A stretch of 64,000 bases of DNA from positions 231,476 to 295,475 of the forward strand of contig RPFO01000313.1 of assembly GCA_009746045.1 (NCBI GenBank), written 5' to 3'. The notes beneath the pieces were generated by a model. The model ran no database searches and was not told where the DNA came from. It saw nothing but the letters and a program-made list of their open reading frames with translations. How positions within the stretch are numbered: the stretch's first letter is position 1; the number at the start of each line of letters is the position of its first letter. Origin of the DNA: Mesostigma viride (Eukaryota; Streptophyta; Mesostigmatophyceae; Mesostigmatales; Mesostigmataceae). Made by a program: the position numbers and the translations under genes. Below, piece by piece: positions 54,062 through 63,971 of the stretch.

Positions 54062-56390
54062 GTGCTGCTACGTATCAATACATGTGGGGGGGTGCTGCTA
54101 CGTATCAATACATGTGGGGGGGTGCTGCTACGTATCAATACATGTGGGGGGGTGCTGCTACGTATCAATACACGTGGGGGGGTGCTACGTATCAATACAT
54201 GTGGGGGGGTGCTGCTACGTATCAATACATGTGGGGGGGTGCTGCTACGTATCAATACATGTGGGGGGGTGCTGCTACGTATCAATACATGTGGGGGGGG
54301 CTGCTACGTATCAATACATGTGGGGGGTGCTGCTACGTATCAATACATGTGGGGGGGTGCTGCTACGTATCAATACATGTGGGGGGGGTGCTACGTATCA
54401 ATACATGTGGGGGGTGCTGCTACGTATCAATACATGTGGGGGGGTGCTGCTACGTATCAATACATGTGGGGGGGTGCTACGTATCAATACATGTGGGGGG
54501 GTGCTGCTACGTATCAATACATGTGGGGGGGTGCTGCTACGTATCAATACATGTGGGGGGGTGCTACGTATCAATACATGTGGGGGGTGCTGCTACGTAT
54601 CAATACATGTGGGGGGGTGCTGCTACGTATCAATACATGTGGGGGGGTGCTACGTATCAATACATGTGGGGGGTGCTGCTACGTATCAATACATGTGGGG
54701 GGGTGCTGCTACGTATCAATACATGTGGGGGGGTGCTACGTATCAATACATGTGGGGGGGTGCTGCTACGTATCAATACATGTGGGGGGGTGCTGCTACG
54801 TATCAATACATGTGGGGGGGTGCTACGTATCAATACATGTGGGGGGGTGCTGCTACGTATCAATACATGTGGGGGGGGTGCTACGTATCAATACATGTGG
54901 GGGGGTGCTACGTATCAATACATGTGGGGGGGTGCTGCTACGTATCAATACATGTGGGGGGGCTGCTACGTATCAATACATGTGGGGGGTGCTGCTACGT
55001 ATCAATACATGTGGGGGGTGCTGCTACGTATCAATACATGTGGGGGGGTGCTGCTACGTATCAATACATGTGGGGGGGGCTGCTACGTATCAATACATGT
55101 GGGGGGGTGCTACGTATCAATACATGTGGGGGGGCTGCTACGTATCAATACATGTGGGGGGTGCTGCTACGTATCAATACATGTGGGGGGTGCTGCTACG
55201 TATCAATACATGTGGGGGGGTGCTGCTACGTATCAATACATGTGGGGGGGTGCTGCTACGTATCAATACATGTGGGGGGGTGCTACGTATCAATACATGT
55301 GGGGGGGTGCTGCTACGTATCAATACATGTGGGGGGGCTGCTACGTATCAATACATGTGGGGGGGTGCTGCTACGTATCAATACATGTGGGGGGTGCTGC
55401 TACGTATCAATACATGTGGGGGGTGCTGCTACGTATCAATACATGTGGGGGGTGCTGCTACGTATCAATACATGTGGGGGGGTGCTGCTACGTATCAATA
55501 CATGTGGGGGGGTGCTACGTATCAATACATGTGGGGGGGTGCTGCTACGTATCAATACATGTGGGGGGGTGCTGCTACGTATCAATACATGTGGGGGGGG
55601 CTGCTACGTATCAATACATGTGGGGGGGTGCTGCTACGTATCAATACATGTGGGGGGTGCTGCTACGTATCAATACATGTGGGGGGGTGCTGCTACGTAT
55701 CAATACATGTGGGGGGGTGCTGCTACGTATCAATACATGTGGGGGGGTGCTGCTACGTATCAATACATGTGGGGGGGTGCTGCTACGTATCAATACATGT
55801 GGGGGGGTGCTGCTACGTATCAATACATGTGGGGGGGTGCTGCTACGTATCAATACATGTGGGGGGGTGCTACGTATCAATACATGTGGGGGGGTGCTGC
55901 TACGTATCAATACATGTGGGGGGGTGCTGCTACGTATCAATACATGTGGGGGGGTGCTGCTACGTATCAATACATGTGGGGGGTGCTGCTACGTATCAAT
56001 ACATGTGGGGGGGTGCTGCTACGTATCAATACATGTGGGGGGTGCTGCTACGTATCAATACATGTGGGGGGGTGCTGCTACGTATCAATACATGTGGGGG
56101 GGTGCTGCTACGTATCAATACATGTGGGGGGTGCTGCTACGTATCAATACATGTGGGGGGGTGCTGCTACGTATCAATACATGTGGGGGGGTGCTGCTAC
56201 GTATCAATACATGTGGGGGGGTGCTGCTACGTATCAATACATGTGGGGGGTGCTGCTACGTATCAATACAGTGGGGGGGGATGCTACGTATTAATACATG
56301 TGGGGGGTGATGCTACGTATCAATACATGTGGGGGGTGATGCTACGTACGTATCAATACATGTGGGGGGGTGATGCTACGTATCATTTAT
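54062..56390 (+). repeat. Satellite array 1, G-rich strand on +
   Basis: Roughly 80 units of 26-30 bases share the core CTACGTATCAATACATGT followed by six to eight G and GCT or GCTGCT. Length varies by one G and by presence of a GCT triplet. The array is very homogeneous; the last units near 56270-56390 begin to vary (GATGCTACGTA). The unit has no stop codon in any + frame, so three long frames span the array, but they are not genes. Confidence 0.95.
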
Positions 56391-57290
56391 TTATTCATGC
56401 CATCACCCCCCCACATTTAATTATTAATGCCAGCACCCCCCAACATTCATTTATTCATGCCATCACACCCCCACATTCTTTTATTCATGCCATCACCCCC
56501 CACATTTATTTATTCATGCCATCACACCCCCACATTTAATGATTAATGCCAGCACCCCCCAACATTCATTTATTCATGCCATCACACCCCCACATTCTTT
56601 TATTCATGGCAGCACCCCCCACATTTATTTATTCATGCCATCACCCCCCACATTCTTTTATTCATGGCAGCACCCCCCCACATTTATTTATTCATGCCAT
56701 CACCCCCCCACATTCTTTTATTCATGGCAGCACCCCCCAACATTCATTTATTCATGCCATCACACCCCCACATTCTTTTATTCATGGCAGCACCCCCCAC
56801 ATTTATTTATTCATGCCATCACCCCCCCACATTTAATTATTAATGCCAGCACCCCCAACATTCATTTATTCATGCCATCACACCCCCACATTCTTTTATT
56901 CATGGCAGCACCCCCCACATTTATTTATTCATGCCATCACCCCCCCACATTCTTTTATTCATGGCAGCACCCCCCAACATTCATTTATTAATGCCATCAC
57001 ACCCCCACATTCTTTTATTCATGGCAGCACCCCCCCGCATTTATTTATTCATGCCATCACCCCCCCACATTCTTTTATTCATGGCAGCACCCCCCACATT
57101 TATTTATTCATGCCATCACCCCCCACATTCTTTTATTCATGGCAGCACCCCCCCACATTTATTTATTCATGCCATCACCCCCCCACATTTTTATTAATGC
57201 CAGCACCCCCCACATTCATTTATTCATGCCATCACCCCCCCACATGTATTTATACGTAGCTTCCCCCCCCCACATGTATTTATACGTGGT
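56391..57290 (-). repeat. Satellite array 2, inverted and diverged relative to array 1
   Basis: Units of about 30 bases alternate in pairs (CATGCCATCACCCCCCCACATT... and CATGGCAGCACCCCCCACATTT...). They are recognisable as the reverse complement of array 1 units: the last two, at 57241-57288, read CACATGTATTTATACGTAG/G, almost the exact inverse of CTACGTATCAATACATGTG. The G-rich strand therefore switches from + to - at about 56,390. Confidence 0.9.
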
Positions 57291-57295
57291 CGTAA

Positions 57296-57760
57296 GGGTC
57301 TCGCTGCGGGTAGACCCTCGGAATTTTGTTTTTGTATTGACGTAAGGGTCTCGCTGCAGCGAGACCCCAAGGAATGTCAATTTTTCATGTTTTCATGATG
57401 GGGGGGTCTTTCTTTTCTCACCCTTAAAATGATTTGTTTTTGTATCGGTGTTAGGGTCTCGCTGCAGCGAGACCCCTGCGAATGTCGACTTTTAATGTTT
57501 GCAAGATGGGAGTGGGCTTTCTTCGCTCACCCTAAAAATTATTTGTTTTTGTTTGACGTTAGGGTCTCGCTGCAGCGAGACCCCAAGGAATGTATACTTT
57601 TTTATGTTTGCATGATGGGAGGTTGCTTGTTTTCGCTCACCCTAAAAATGATTTGTTTTTGCTTGAAGTGAGGGTCTCGCTGCAGCGAGACGCCAAAGTT
57701 TTACATTAAACTAAATGTCCCTTTTAGAATCCACGAAAGGGTCTAGCTGCAGCGAGACCC
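57296..57760 (+). repeat. Tandem units of about 108 bp, each with a CTGCAG hairpin
   Basis: Hairpins start at 57296, 57346, 57454, 57562, 57672 and 57739. The four middle ones repeat at 108, 108 and 110 bases together with shared flanks (AAGGAATGT, ATGTTTGCATGATGGGA, CTCACCCTAAAAATGATTTG). The last hairpin is about 80 bases before the acceptor TTCTGCAG at 57837, so this tract is probably in an intron upstream of the next coding exon. Confidence 0.85.
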
Positions 57761-57837
57761 TCCCCATCGTTTTTCTGCCGGCGATTCAGATTCTGAATGA
57801 CATTTGTGAAACTTGCTTTTTTGATATTGTTCTGCAG

Positions 57838-59026
57838 ATGTCGTCCTCCTATTCCGATTCTGTCAAGGCCACTCCCGTTTCACCCAAGATGACGTCGAAC
57901 ACCTCGCCGGACCGAACGGCAACGGAGGAGTTTCCTCCGTTGCAGTTCGGTCCCGTAAAGATCTTGCGAGGTCCCCCCCACCGAGTCCCCTTCGCCCTCC
58001 AAGTCCAACTTGCCCCCCAGCGAGTTGGACAGAATTATACCCCCCAACCCTCTCGCTGCTGCGTCTCGCGCTCCGTCCCGCTCTCCGCCCCGTAAGTCTC
58101 CATCGCCGCCCCCCAAGTCGGCCGGAGCTACTGCGTCCCGCTCGCCGCCCCGCAAGTCCCCCAAGTCCCCCGCAACTGCGACCCGTTCGCCGAACCGCAA
58201 GTCCCCCTCTCCGCCCAAAGTTCCCCCCGCTACCGCGTCCCGCTCTCCTTCTCGCAAGTCCCCCTCGCCGTCAACCAAGAACCCCGCAACTCCGTCCCGC
58301 TCGCCGTCCCGCTCTGCTTCCCCCAAGTCCCGCTCGCCGCCACCCAAGTCCCCCGCTGCTGCGTCCCGCTCGCCGTCCCCCAAGCATTCCAGTTCTAAGC
58401 GTAAGCCTGCGGCCGAGTGGGTAGAGGAAGACGACCGCACCAAAGAGCTCAGGAAGCTGAGGAAGTCTATCAGTGAGCTTGTTGAGGAGGACGAGCGCGA
58501 TCAGACTAACGGGAGGCCTGAAGACCCGGAATCGCCGGTTCGGGAGTCGCGTCAGAAGCGGTTGTCCGATTTGTTAGCAATGGCCGCAAGCTTTGCTGAC
58601 GAATACGCGGCTCTCGACAAGAAGGACAAGGAGAAGGAGAAGGCGGAGAGGGAGGCCATCGAGAAGGCGGAGAGGGAGAGGGTGGAGAGGGAGGAGAAGG
58701 AGAGGCTGGAGAAGGCGGAGAGGGAGGAGGAGGAGAGGGAGTACAAGGAGAAAAAGGCTGCCCAGGAGAAGGAGCACAGGATCCTGGTGGCGAAGCAGAA
58801 GGAGGAGGCGAAGAAGAAGACGGAGGCGGCAGCGAAGGAAGTTCTTGCGGAGGAGGCCGCTCTTTTTTTGCAGATGCGACAGGAGAGGATGAAGGCGGAA
58901 GAGGCCGCGAGGAAGATGGAGGAGGCTGCGAGGAAGGAGGAGGAGGCTGCGAAGGCAGTTGAGGGGGAGAAGGACGAGAACGGGAGCCCACCCCTTCTTC
59001 ACGAACGATTTTCAGTCGATTATCAG
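57838..59026 (+). CDS. Unrecognised multi-exon gene, exon 1 seen: SP-rich and coiled-coil protein
   Basis: ATG at 57838 follows directly after a polypyrimidine tract and CTGCAG, so the true gene may start further upstream. After a frame change at a C7 run near 57975 the frame is open to the donor TATCAG|GTATGT at 59026. The N-terminal part has repeats of RSPPRKSPSPPPKS type (58070-58390), like serine/arginine-rich or chromatin-tail sequences. From 58430 to 58980 it is a highly charged helix (KDKEKEKAERE, EREEKERLEKAEREEEERE), a predicted long coiled coil or single alpha-helix. Function unknown. Confidence 0.6.
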
Positions 59027-59219
59027 GTATGTTTATTAATGTGAGACGTACATTTTTCAGATGGCTTGAACGGTGTGTGTGTATCGTAGAAAGGGTTGGA
59101 TTTTATGTCATACATTGATCGTAAGGGTCTAGCTGCGGAGAGACGTTGACCTAGGAGTTAAGGTTGTTGACGACGACGACGACGATGTGTGGCCTTTTTT
59201 TTACTCTTGTTGTCTGCAG
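59027..59219 (+). other. Intron with one degenerate CTGCAG hairpin
   Basis: It starts GTATGT and ends TGTCTGCAG. A hairpin variant (GGGTCTAGCTG / CGGAGAGACGT) lies at 59125-59146. Flanking exons are both phase 0. Confidence 0.75.
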
Positions 59220-60269
59220 CCCTCCACGGTGGCCATTCTGAAACAGTACCTGGCTCAGACTGAGTCTGAGGCTGGGGTGAGTCGTAAAACCGAAAAGGGC
59301 TTGAGAGGCTTGATCCGCTTTCTTTCGGCCGAGATAGCGTTTGCAGAGAAGTCCGGTGTCGTCGTGGACCGTCCGGAGTCGGCACACATAATTTGGAAGA
59401 ACGACCGCCTGGGCCGTCTTGCATTGTTCGAAGCCACACAGCGAGCCATTCATGGGAAGAGGGTCGTTGGTGACGACATGTATGAGGTTTTGAAGATCGC
59501 GCAGTCGTGCATCCTTAATCTGAAGGAGGATGTCGGACGTTACTTTCCCCGTCGTGCTTTAATATGGTCGACGCTCTTTGATGAGGTTGAAAAGTTCGAG
59601 GTCCACATTGGCTTCACATGCATCGAGGCTTCCTATATGGAAACCTTGAAAACCACTGCGTTGCATCAGCTCTTTAAACTCATGACTGGAGATATGAGAG
59701 CGGATTCGAGGGCTTCACTGTCGGAAGATGAAGTGTTTGATATTGTCAGGCAAGGATTTGTTGACACGTCCAACAGTGACTTTATCGTAATTGTGCCGGG
59801 AAGAATGAATGACGTAGGAGGATTGGAGGAGCGCGCACATGAAGTGATCGCGCATTTGGACATGGCAAGAGACCACTTACTGCAATCTTTTGTTAAGTGG
59901 CGGACTGACTTTCTTGTCAGCCCGGACGCCAGCCTTTCGCGGGAAGCGGTCGCTTTCTTTTTGGATTGGGCTGGACAGGTGATCCAAAGTTTCCGGCACC
60001 GGGAGGACTTCCATGTTATTCAGACATATAAGCCATACCGGGAAATCGTCCAGGAATGGTTGGATCAAATCTCGTTGGTTGATTGTCTCCAGAGTATCCG
60101 AACCAAGACAGACACGGAGTGGTCTGATTTAGAGGCGGGAGGCCATTGGCAGTCCCTCGAGTTGTTCTTCGAGGCGGAATTGAGGCGGCAACTGGAAAAG
60201 GAGAGAGCCCATCAAGTGCCGATATGGCCTTTGGGGAAGATTTTGAGGAGGTGGAAGTTCTACGTTTCG
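59220..60269 (+). CDS. Same gene, 350-codon internal exon, unrecognised helical domain
   Basis: The exon is open throughout and phase 0 at both ends (TGTCTGCAG| and TTTCG|GTACGT). The sequence has a regular, globular composition: STVAILKQYLAQTESEAG, LIRFLSAEIAFAEKSG, YEVLKIAQSCILNLKEDVG, LFKLMTGDMRADSRASL, AVAFFLDWAGQVIQSFRHR. It looks all-helical. No family was recognised. Confidence 0.65.
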
Positions 60270-60376
60270 GTACGTTAACTTGCCGATATCGTTTATCGAT
60301 TTGGGTTGTTTCCATTCCCTGAATAGGGCTCTATATGCTGACCAACCTTCATGGTTTGTCCTGTCATATCATGCAG

Positions 60377-60439
60377 GGGGGCTCCATGCCAGGGGACGTA
60401 TCGGAGGATTTACCTAATTTGTCAGACTTGGTTGATAAG
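60377..60439 (+). CDS. Same gene, 63-base exon
   Basis: It encodes 21 residues (GGSMPGDVSEDLPNLSDLVD then K) between ATGCAG| and AAG|GTGGGT, phase 0. The intron before it (60270-60376) has no hairpin. Confidence 0.5.
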
Positions 60440-60576
60440 GTGGGTGCTTGTCCGTCGAGTTTCCACGAGCATCTTACATGGGGTCTAGCTGCAGGTAGAC
60501 CCTCACCCTTTTATTGAGACTGACATGTTCGGCTAATTTCAACGGTGCCCCCAACCAATCTGTTGTCTTTTTTCAG
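60440..60576 (+). other. Intron with one perfect-arm CTGCAG hairpin
   Basis: A hairpin of GGGTCTAGCTG / CAGGTAGACCC lies at 60481-60502 in the first half of the intron. Donor GTGGGT, acceptor TTTTTTCAG. Confidence 0.75.
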
Positions 60577-60639
60577 GGGGCGGCTGCGGCGATGGCTGTT
60601 GACAGTGCTGGTATTTGGTCTGGACTCGAGATGGAAATG
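60577..60639 (+). CDS. Same gene, second 63-base exon
   Basis: It encodes 21 residues (GAAAAMAVDSAGIWSGLEME then M) between TTTTTTCAG| and ATG|GTAAGC, phase 0. Its length equals that of the preceding small exon. Confidence 0.5.
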
Positions 60640-60763
60640 GTAAGCATTAAACGATATCCGGATGTCTGCATTTCGCCTGAAGTTTTAGTGAGCGCATTAT
60701 GCGAAATATACAAATGTCGACTAATTTTGATTTCCAATGAGCTGTCGTATTCGGTGTTGACAG

Positions 60764-60891
60764 GCGGGGGGTTTGGCCTCAGCAGGCGCTGCCGGAGAGG
60801 AAGAAAACGCTGGAGGAGATGAGGATGGGGGGATGAAAACGCTGGAGGAGATGAGGATGGGGGAGACGCTGAGGGAGAAGTGGCTGTGCAG
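60764..60891 (+). CDS. Same gene, exon with a 31-base internal duplication
   Basis: Acceptor GTGTTGACAG at 60763, donor TGTGCAG|GTACGT. The word GAAAACGCTGGAGGAGATGA is present twice (60801 and 60834), a tandem duplication of 31-33 bases that shifts frame. As drawn the exon ends in phase 2, while the next exon begins in phase 0, so one base is gained or lost here, perhaps in a G run. Confidence 0.4.
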
Positions 60892-61017
60892 GTACGTTCA
60901 TCCGCCGCGAGTTCGTGTGATTTTTTTCGTGCTGAGGGGTATCTCCGCAGAGAGACGATGGTGCAACAATCGAACTGAGGTGAAGTCCCTTCTTGTTCGT
61001 TTTTTTTTGTCATGCAG
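60892..61017 (+). other. Intron with one degenerate hairpin
   Basis: Donor GTACGT, acceptor TTGTCATGCAG. The hairpin variant GGGTATCTCCG / CAGAGAGACGA lies at 60937-60958. Confidence 0.65.
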
Positions 61018-61560
61018 GCGGGGGCTGTCGCTAAGGGTACTGCGGGGGGGAAGGCGGCGAAGCCCGAATTGAGTCAGTATGAAAGGGAAAAGCTGGATTC
61101 CCGCAAGAAGGTTGCGAAGGATCATATTATTGCTGTTGGCCTGATCATGCTTAAGTCTCCGCCCGATGGCGTCGATTCTGAGGGACCTGCGGGGTCCGAG
61201 TTTCGCAAGTACCTGACACGACTTGAGGCGGAAGTCGATGCCGATTTCGATACGGAGGTGTTGGGTGCCGCTACCTTTAAGAGTGAATTGGCATATGAAT
61301 TTGTAAATCTGGTGAAGTCGAAAGCCAACAAGAATTTCAAGTGGCAGCCTAAGGAGTACTCAGAGGCAAAGGTTGACAAGATCGAGAAATTCATGAAGGT
61401 TGATTTTCGTCGTCGGGCCGCTGAGGGAAAAAGGGCGCTGAATGCGGTGGCAAAGGCCAACAGTAAGAAGAACGCGGAGGCGAAGGCGGCGGAGAAGGAG
61501 GCGAAGAAGGCGGAGAAGGAGAAGGCTAAGGAGGCCAAGAAGCAGCAGAAAACTGGACAG
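61018..61560 (+). CDS. Same gene, 181-codon exon, basic helical protein
   Basis: Phase 0 at both ends (ATGCAG| and GGACAG|GTACGA). A globular segment (KKVAKDHIIAVGLIMLKS, FRKYLTRLEAEVDADFDTEV, LAYEFVNLVKSKANKNFKW, KVDKIEKFMKVDFRRRA) is followed by a lysine/alanine/glutamate repeat tail (61440-61550). Unrecognised. Confidence 0.6.
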
Positions 61561-61749
61561 GTACGATTGTTGTGAAAATTTAGACCTCTCGCTGCGGGTA
61601 GACGCTGACTGGCTGCGGGACTTGGTGTTTAGTGTCAGTAAGGTATTATTCCAACAGAACTTTGTTCGTCCCTGAACAGGATGTCGTGGTCGGCCTAAAG
61701 ATTACTGACTTGAGCAAATCCTGCGGTCCTTTTCGATTTTTTACTTCAG
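61561..61749 (+). other. Intron(s) with one degenerate hairpin
   Basis: Donor GTACGA; candidate acceptors CCTGAACAG at 61679 and TTACTTCAG at 61749. A degenerate hairpin (GACCTCTCGCTG / CGGGTAGACG) lies near 61583-61604. Confidence 0.5.
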
Positions 61750-62909
61750 GATGACGGGGGGACGAAGACGCCACGGTGGAGAAGAAGTTACCTGGTCATG
61801 ACGCCGTGTTCGCGCTGGTGAAGGATATGCTCAAGTACTGCTCGAGTAGGCGGATGGCGGACGTCGATGACCTGCCAAACTGGCCCGAGTTCTCCCCTTT
61901 CTTGAGCTGCTCCGGTCACTCAACAAGCTTTTTAAGGAGGGGGTGCTCACGAGCAGTGGGAACCGGACACCGACCCTATCATTGAAAGCTGGAAGCCTTC
62001 GAAAAAGGTCGACTCGAACAAGGAGGTCAGGGACCAGAACATCCGGAAGGCCAATCTCTCAGGGAAACGCGTTGGATTCGGCCGGCCGATTTTCAGCAGA
62101 CCGGATGTTTCAGTATGCGGATCCAGACGGTCAACGCGCTTATTTTGCCAGAGGCTTTGAGGCAGCGGCGTTTAAACCTTGAAACCATTAAGGAGAACGG
62201 CCGCATTCTCCTCAATGCGCGGGACAACGCCTTGCACTTCAAGGTTGTTGTCCCGGTCTGGCAGTTCCCTTTCCAGGCGCTTGCCGAATCTCAACCTGAC
62301 CTGTTCGACAAGCAAATCTTGTGCATGCCGGATTTCGTCAAGTGGCTGAAGCATACCACGGCGCCAAGATTGACGCGGAGGATGTGGGGTCCAGGTACTT
62401 CCGGCCCCTTTCGGATACTGAAGTCGACGTGTGGCTTAACACGGAGTCCACCACCTCTTTCCTCGCGAGAGGACTTGAGTGGCGTACCTACGCCAGGGTG
62501 GACGAGGTGGCGCAGTTTTGCCTCAGGAGATCGAGGGCAGTCCGGGTTGTGTTCAACCTGCTGTGCAATACTGCGATGAAGTCCTACGATCCGAAATTTT
62601 TTGAGGAACGGCGACCGGTACCGTATCTGGTTCTCCGGTACGCGGTGGTGGATGGGAACCACTACTTTAAGGGGTTAAAGTCGTTTCTCAGGGGGCCGGA
62701 TGCGGGTGGGGAGAGGTTCGGGCAATGATGTGCGAGGGTGGGGCGGAGTCCAATTTCGCAAATACTCCTAAGGAGGCGGAGCACGCATTCCAGGACCTGT
62801 TGCGGAAATTCCGTGGTGGTTACATGGGTACGAACGTCATTCTTCTCAAGGGTGGCGACCTGCTCCCGTCGTGGAGTGAGCTGCGAAATCTACCTAAGGC
62901 AAAAGAAGA
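61750..62909 (+). pseudogene. Same gene, long coding stretch in several frames
   Basis: Coding-like sequence runs from the acceptor at 61749 to the donor GAAGAT|GTAAGC at 62909, but it changes frame several times: HDAVFALVKDMLKYCSSRRM and DVDDLPNWPEFS (61800-61900), then SWKPSKKVDSNKEVRDQNIR (61990-62050), ETIKENGRILLNARDNALHF (62185-62245), WKLxx then AYHGAKIDAEDVGSRYFRPL (62345-62405) and NTPKEAEHAFQDLLRKFRGG (62760-62820). Either this exon is decayed or it contains small indel errors. No family recognised. Confidence 0.45.
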
Positions 62910-63164
62910 TGTAAGCTATCTATTTTGGCAGGGTCTAGCTGCGGGTAGACCCTCGGAATTTTCGTGGTTGTTTTTTGTGTGCGCTTCAAGTTTTTTGCGA
63001 GGGTCTCGCTGCAGCTAGACCCTCTCCTTTTTTTGTTGGAATTTTCGTTGCGTATTGTCGGCCGTTTCTTTTTCGAATTTTGTTAGGGTCTATCCGCAGC
63101 TATACCCCTCGCCTTTTATGACTGAGTTTTGTCGTTGCTCGCTCGATGTTAATTGATGTCGCAG
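62910..63164 (+). repeat. Intron with three CTGCAG-type hairpins
   Basis: The hairpins start at 62931 (GGGTCTAGCTG / CGGGTAGACCC), 63001 (GGGTCTCGCTG / CAGCTAGACCC) and 63086 (GGGTCTATCCG / CAGCTATACCC), spaced 70 and 85 bases, with GGAATTTTCG and TTTTTTG words in the shared flanks. Donor GTAAGC, acceptor GATGTCGCAG. Confidence 0.85.
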
Positions 63165-63971
63165 GCGGTGCTGACCGGCAAGCTGGAGAAGCTGTTCGAC
63201 ATCGCCAAGGGGGCGAATTCGGAGGACTTAGCCGTGGCGGATCGTACGCTGGGCCAGGCGTTGCTTGACGTGTGGAACTACAACAAGCTATATCTATACG
63301 GCAAAGTCACGCGTGGGAAGGGCCACTATATTGCGGATGGCCACTACACCAATCTGCTCACGTACATCCTCCCGGCTATGCGGCAAGCGGGGGGAAGGGA
63401 AGGGAATGTGGAGCCGGCAGCGGTGGATGTACACGAGGAGGAAGCAGAAGGAAAGAAAAAGCCGGCCCACAGCATTGCTTCAGTGCATTCCGCTTACAGT
63501 CGCACGCTGGCCAACACGTTTCTCCGTCTGACACAGGAGCAGACTGATGATCCTGCCTCAACGAAACCCGCGCCTGAGGAGGTGATGATGCAAAGGTGCA
63601 AATTCGCCAATGCAGAGGGGGAGAAGAAAGGCCAGAAGGTCTCTTGGACTTCTTTCAGGAACTTGGCCAGCCTTCCTATGATGGACGCCGTGATCGATTG
63701 CATCATGAGCTGCCAGGTTGGACCGGAAAAGCTCACCAAGTTGGTGGAGATCGCCAAGGATGTGCTGGAGTGCCTGCGGCTGACCATTTGCGCCAGATTC
63801 AAGGAGGATGAGACGCTGGAAGCGCAATGCAAGGACGCAAATGGCAAGGAGTTTGTGGCGTCTCATATTTTCGAACTCGTCTTCAATCTCCATCCTCTCG
63901 CTCGGCCGGTCGGCAGGAAGGAGATTGTGTGGCCAGATACCGGGAATTTTGGGATGTGGCCGTCATCATAA
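63165..63971 (+). CDS. Same or next gene, final exon in window, unrecognised
   Basis: The frame is 269 codons, open from the acceptor at 63164 to a stop at 63969-63971. Motifs: LTGKLEKLFDIAKGANSEDL, TLGQALLDVWNYNKLYLYGK, YTNLLTYILPAMRQ, RTLANTFLRLTQEQTDDP, NLASLPMMDAVIDCIMSCQV. It looks all-helical with an acidic insert in the middle. The C-terminus (GNFGMWPSS) could be intron readthrough if a donor lies before 63971. Confidence 0.55.
   Translation, partial: AVLTGKLEKLFDIAKGANSEDLAVADRTLGQALLDVWNYNKLYLYGKVTRGKGHYIADGHYTNLLTYILPAMRQAGGREGNVEPAAVDVHEEEAEGKKKPAHSIASVHSAYSRTLANTFLRLTQEQTDDPASTKPAPEEVMMQRCKFANAEGEKKGQKVSWTSFRNLASLPMMDAVIDCIMSCQVGPEKLTKLVEIAKDVLECLRLTICARFKEDETLEAQCKDANGKEFVASHIFELVFNLHPLARPVGRKEIVWPDTGNFGMWPSS

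Noticed and set aside
54020..56539. Three long + frames (up to 839 codons) of YQYMWGG, CYVSIHVG and LLRINTCG repeats
   Set aside because: They are the three translations of one satellite unit that contains no stop codon. All three frames are open at once and switch with unit length, so this is not protein-coding evidence.
56539..57259. Frames rich in HLFIHAITPPH and TFIYSCHHPPTF
   Set aside because: Translations of satellite array 2, which is stop-free on the C-rich strand; no non-repeat sequence is included.
57880..59002. - strand frames opposite the SP-rich and coiled-coil exon
   Set aside because: Low-complexity mirror translations (GGERD, LLLPL, PPSPP) of a repetitive coding exon.
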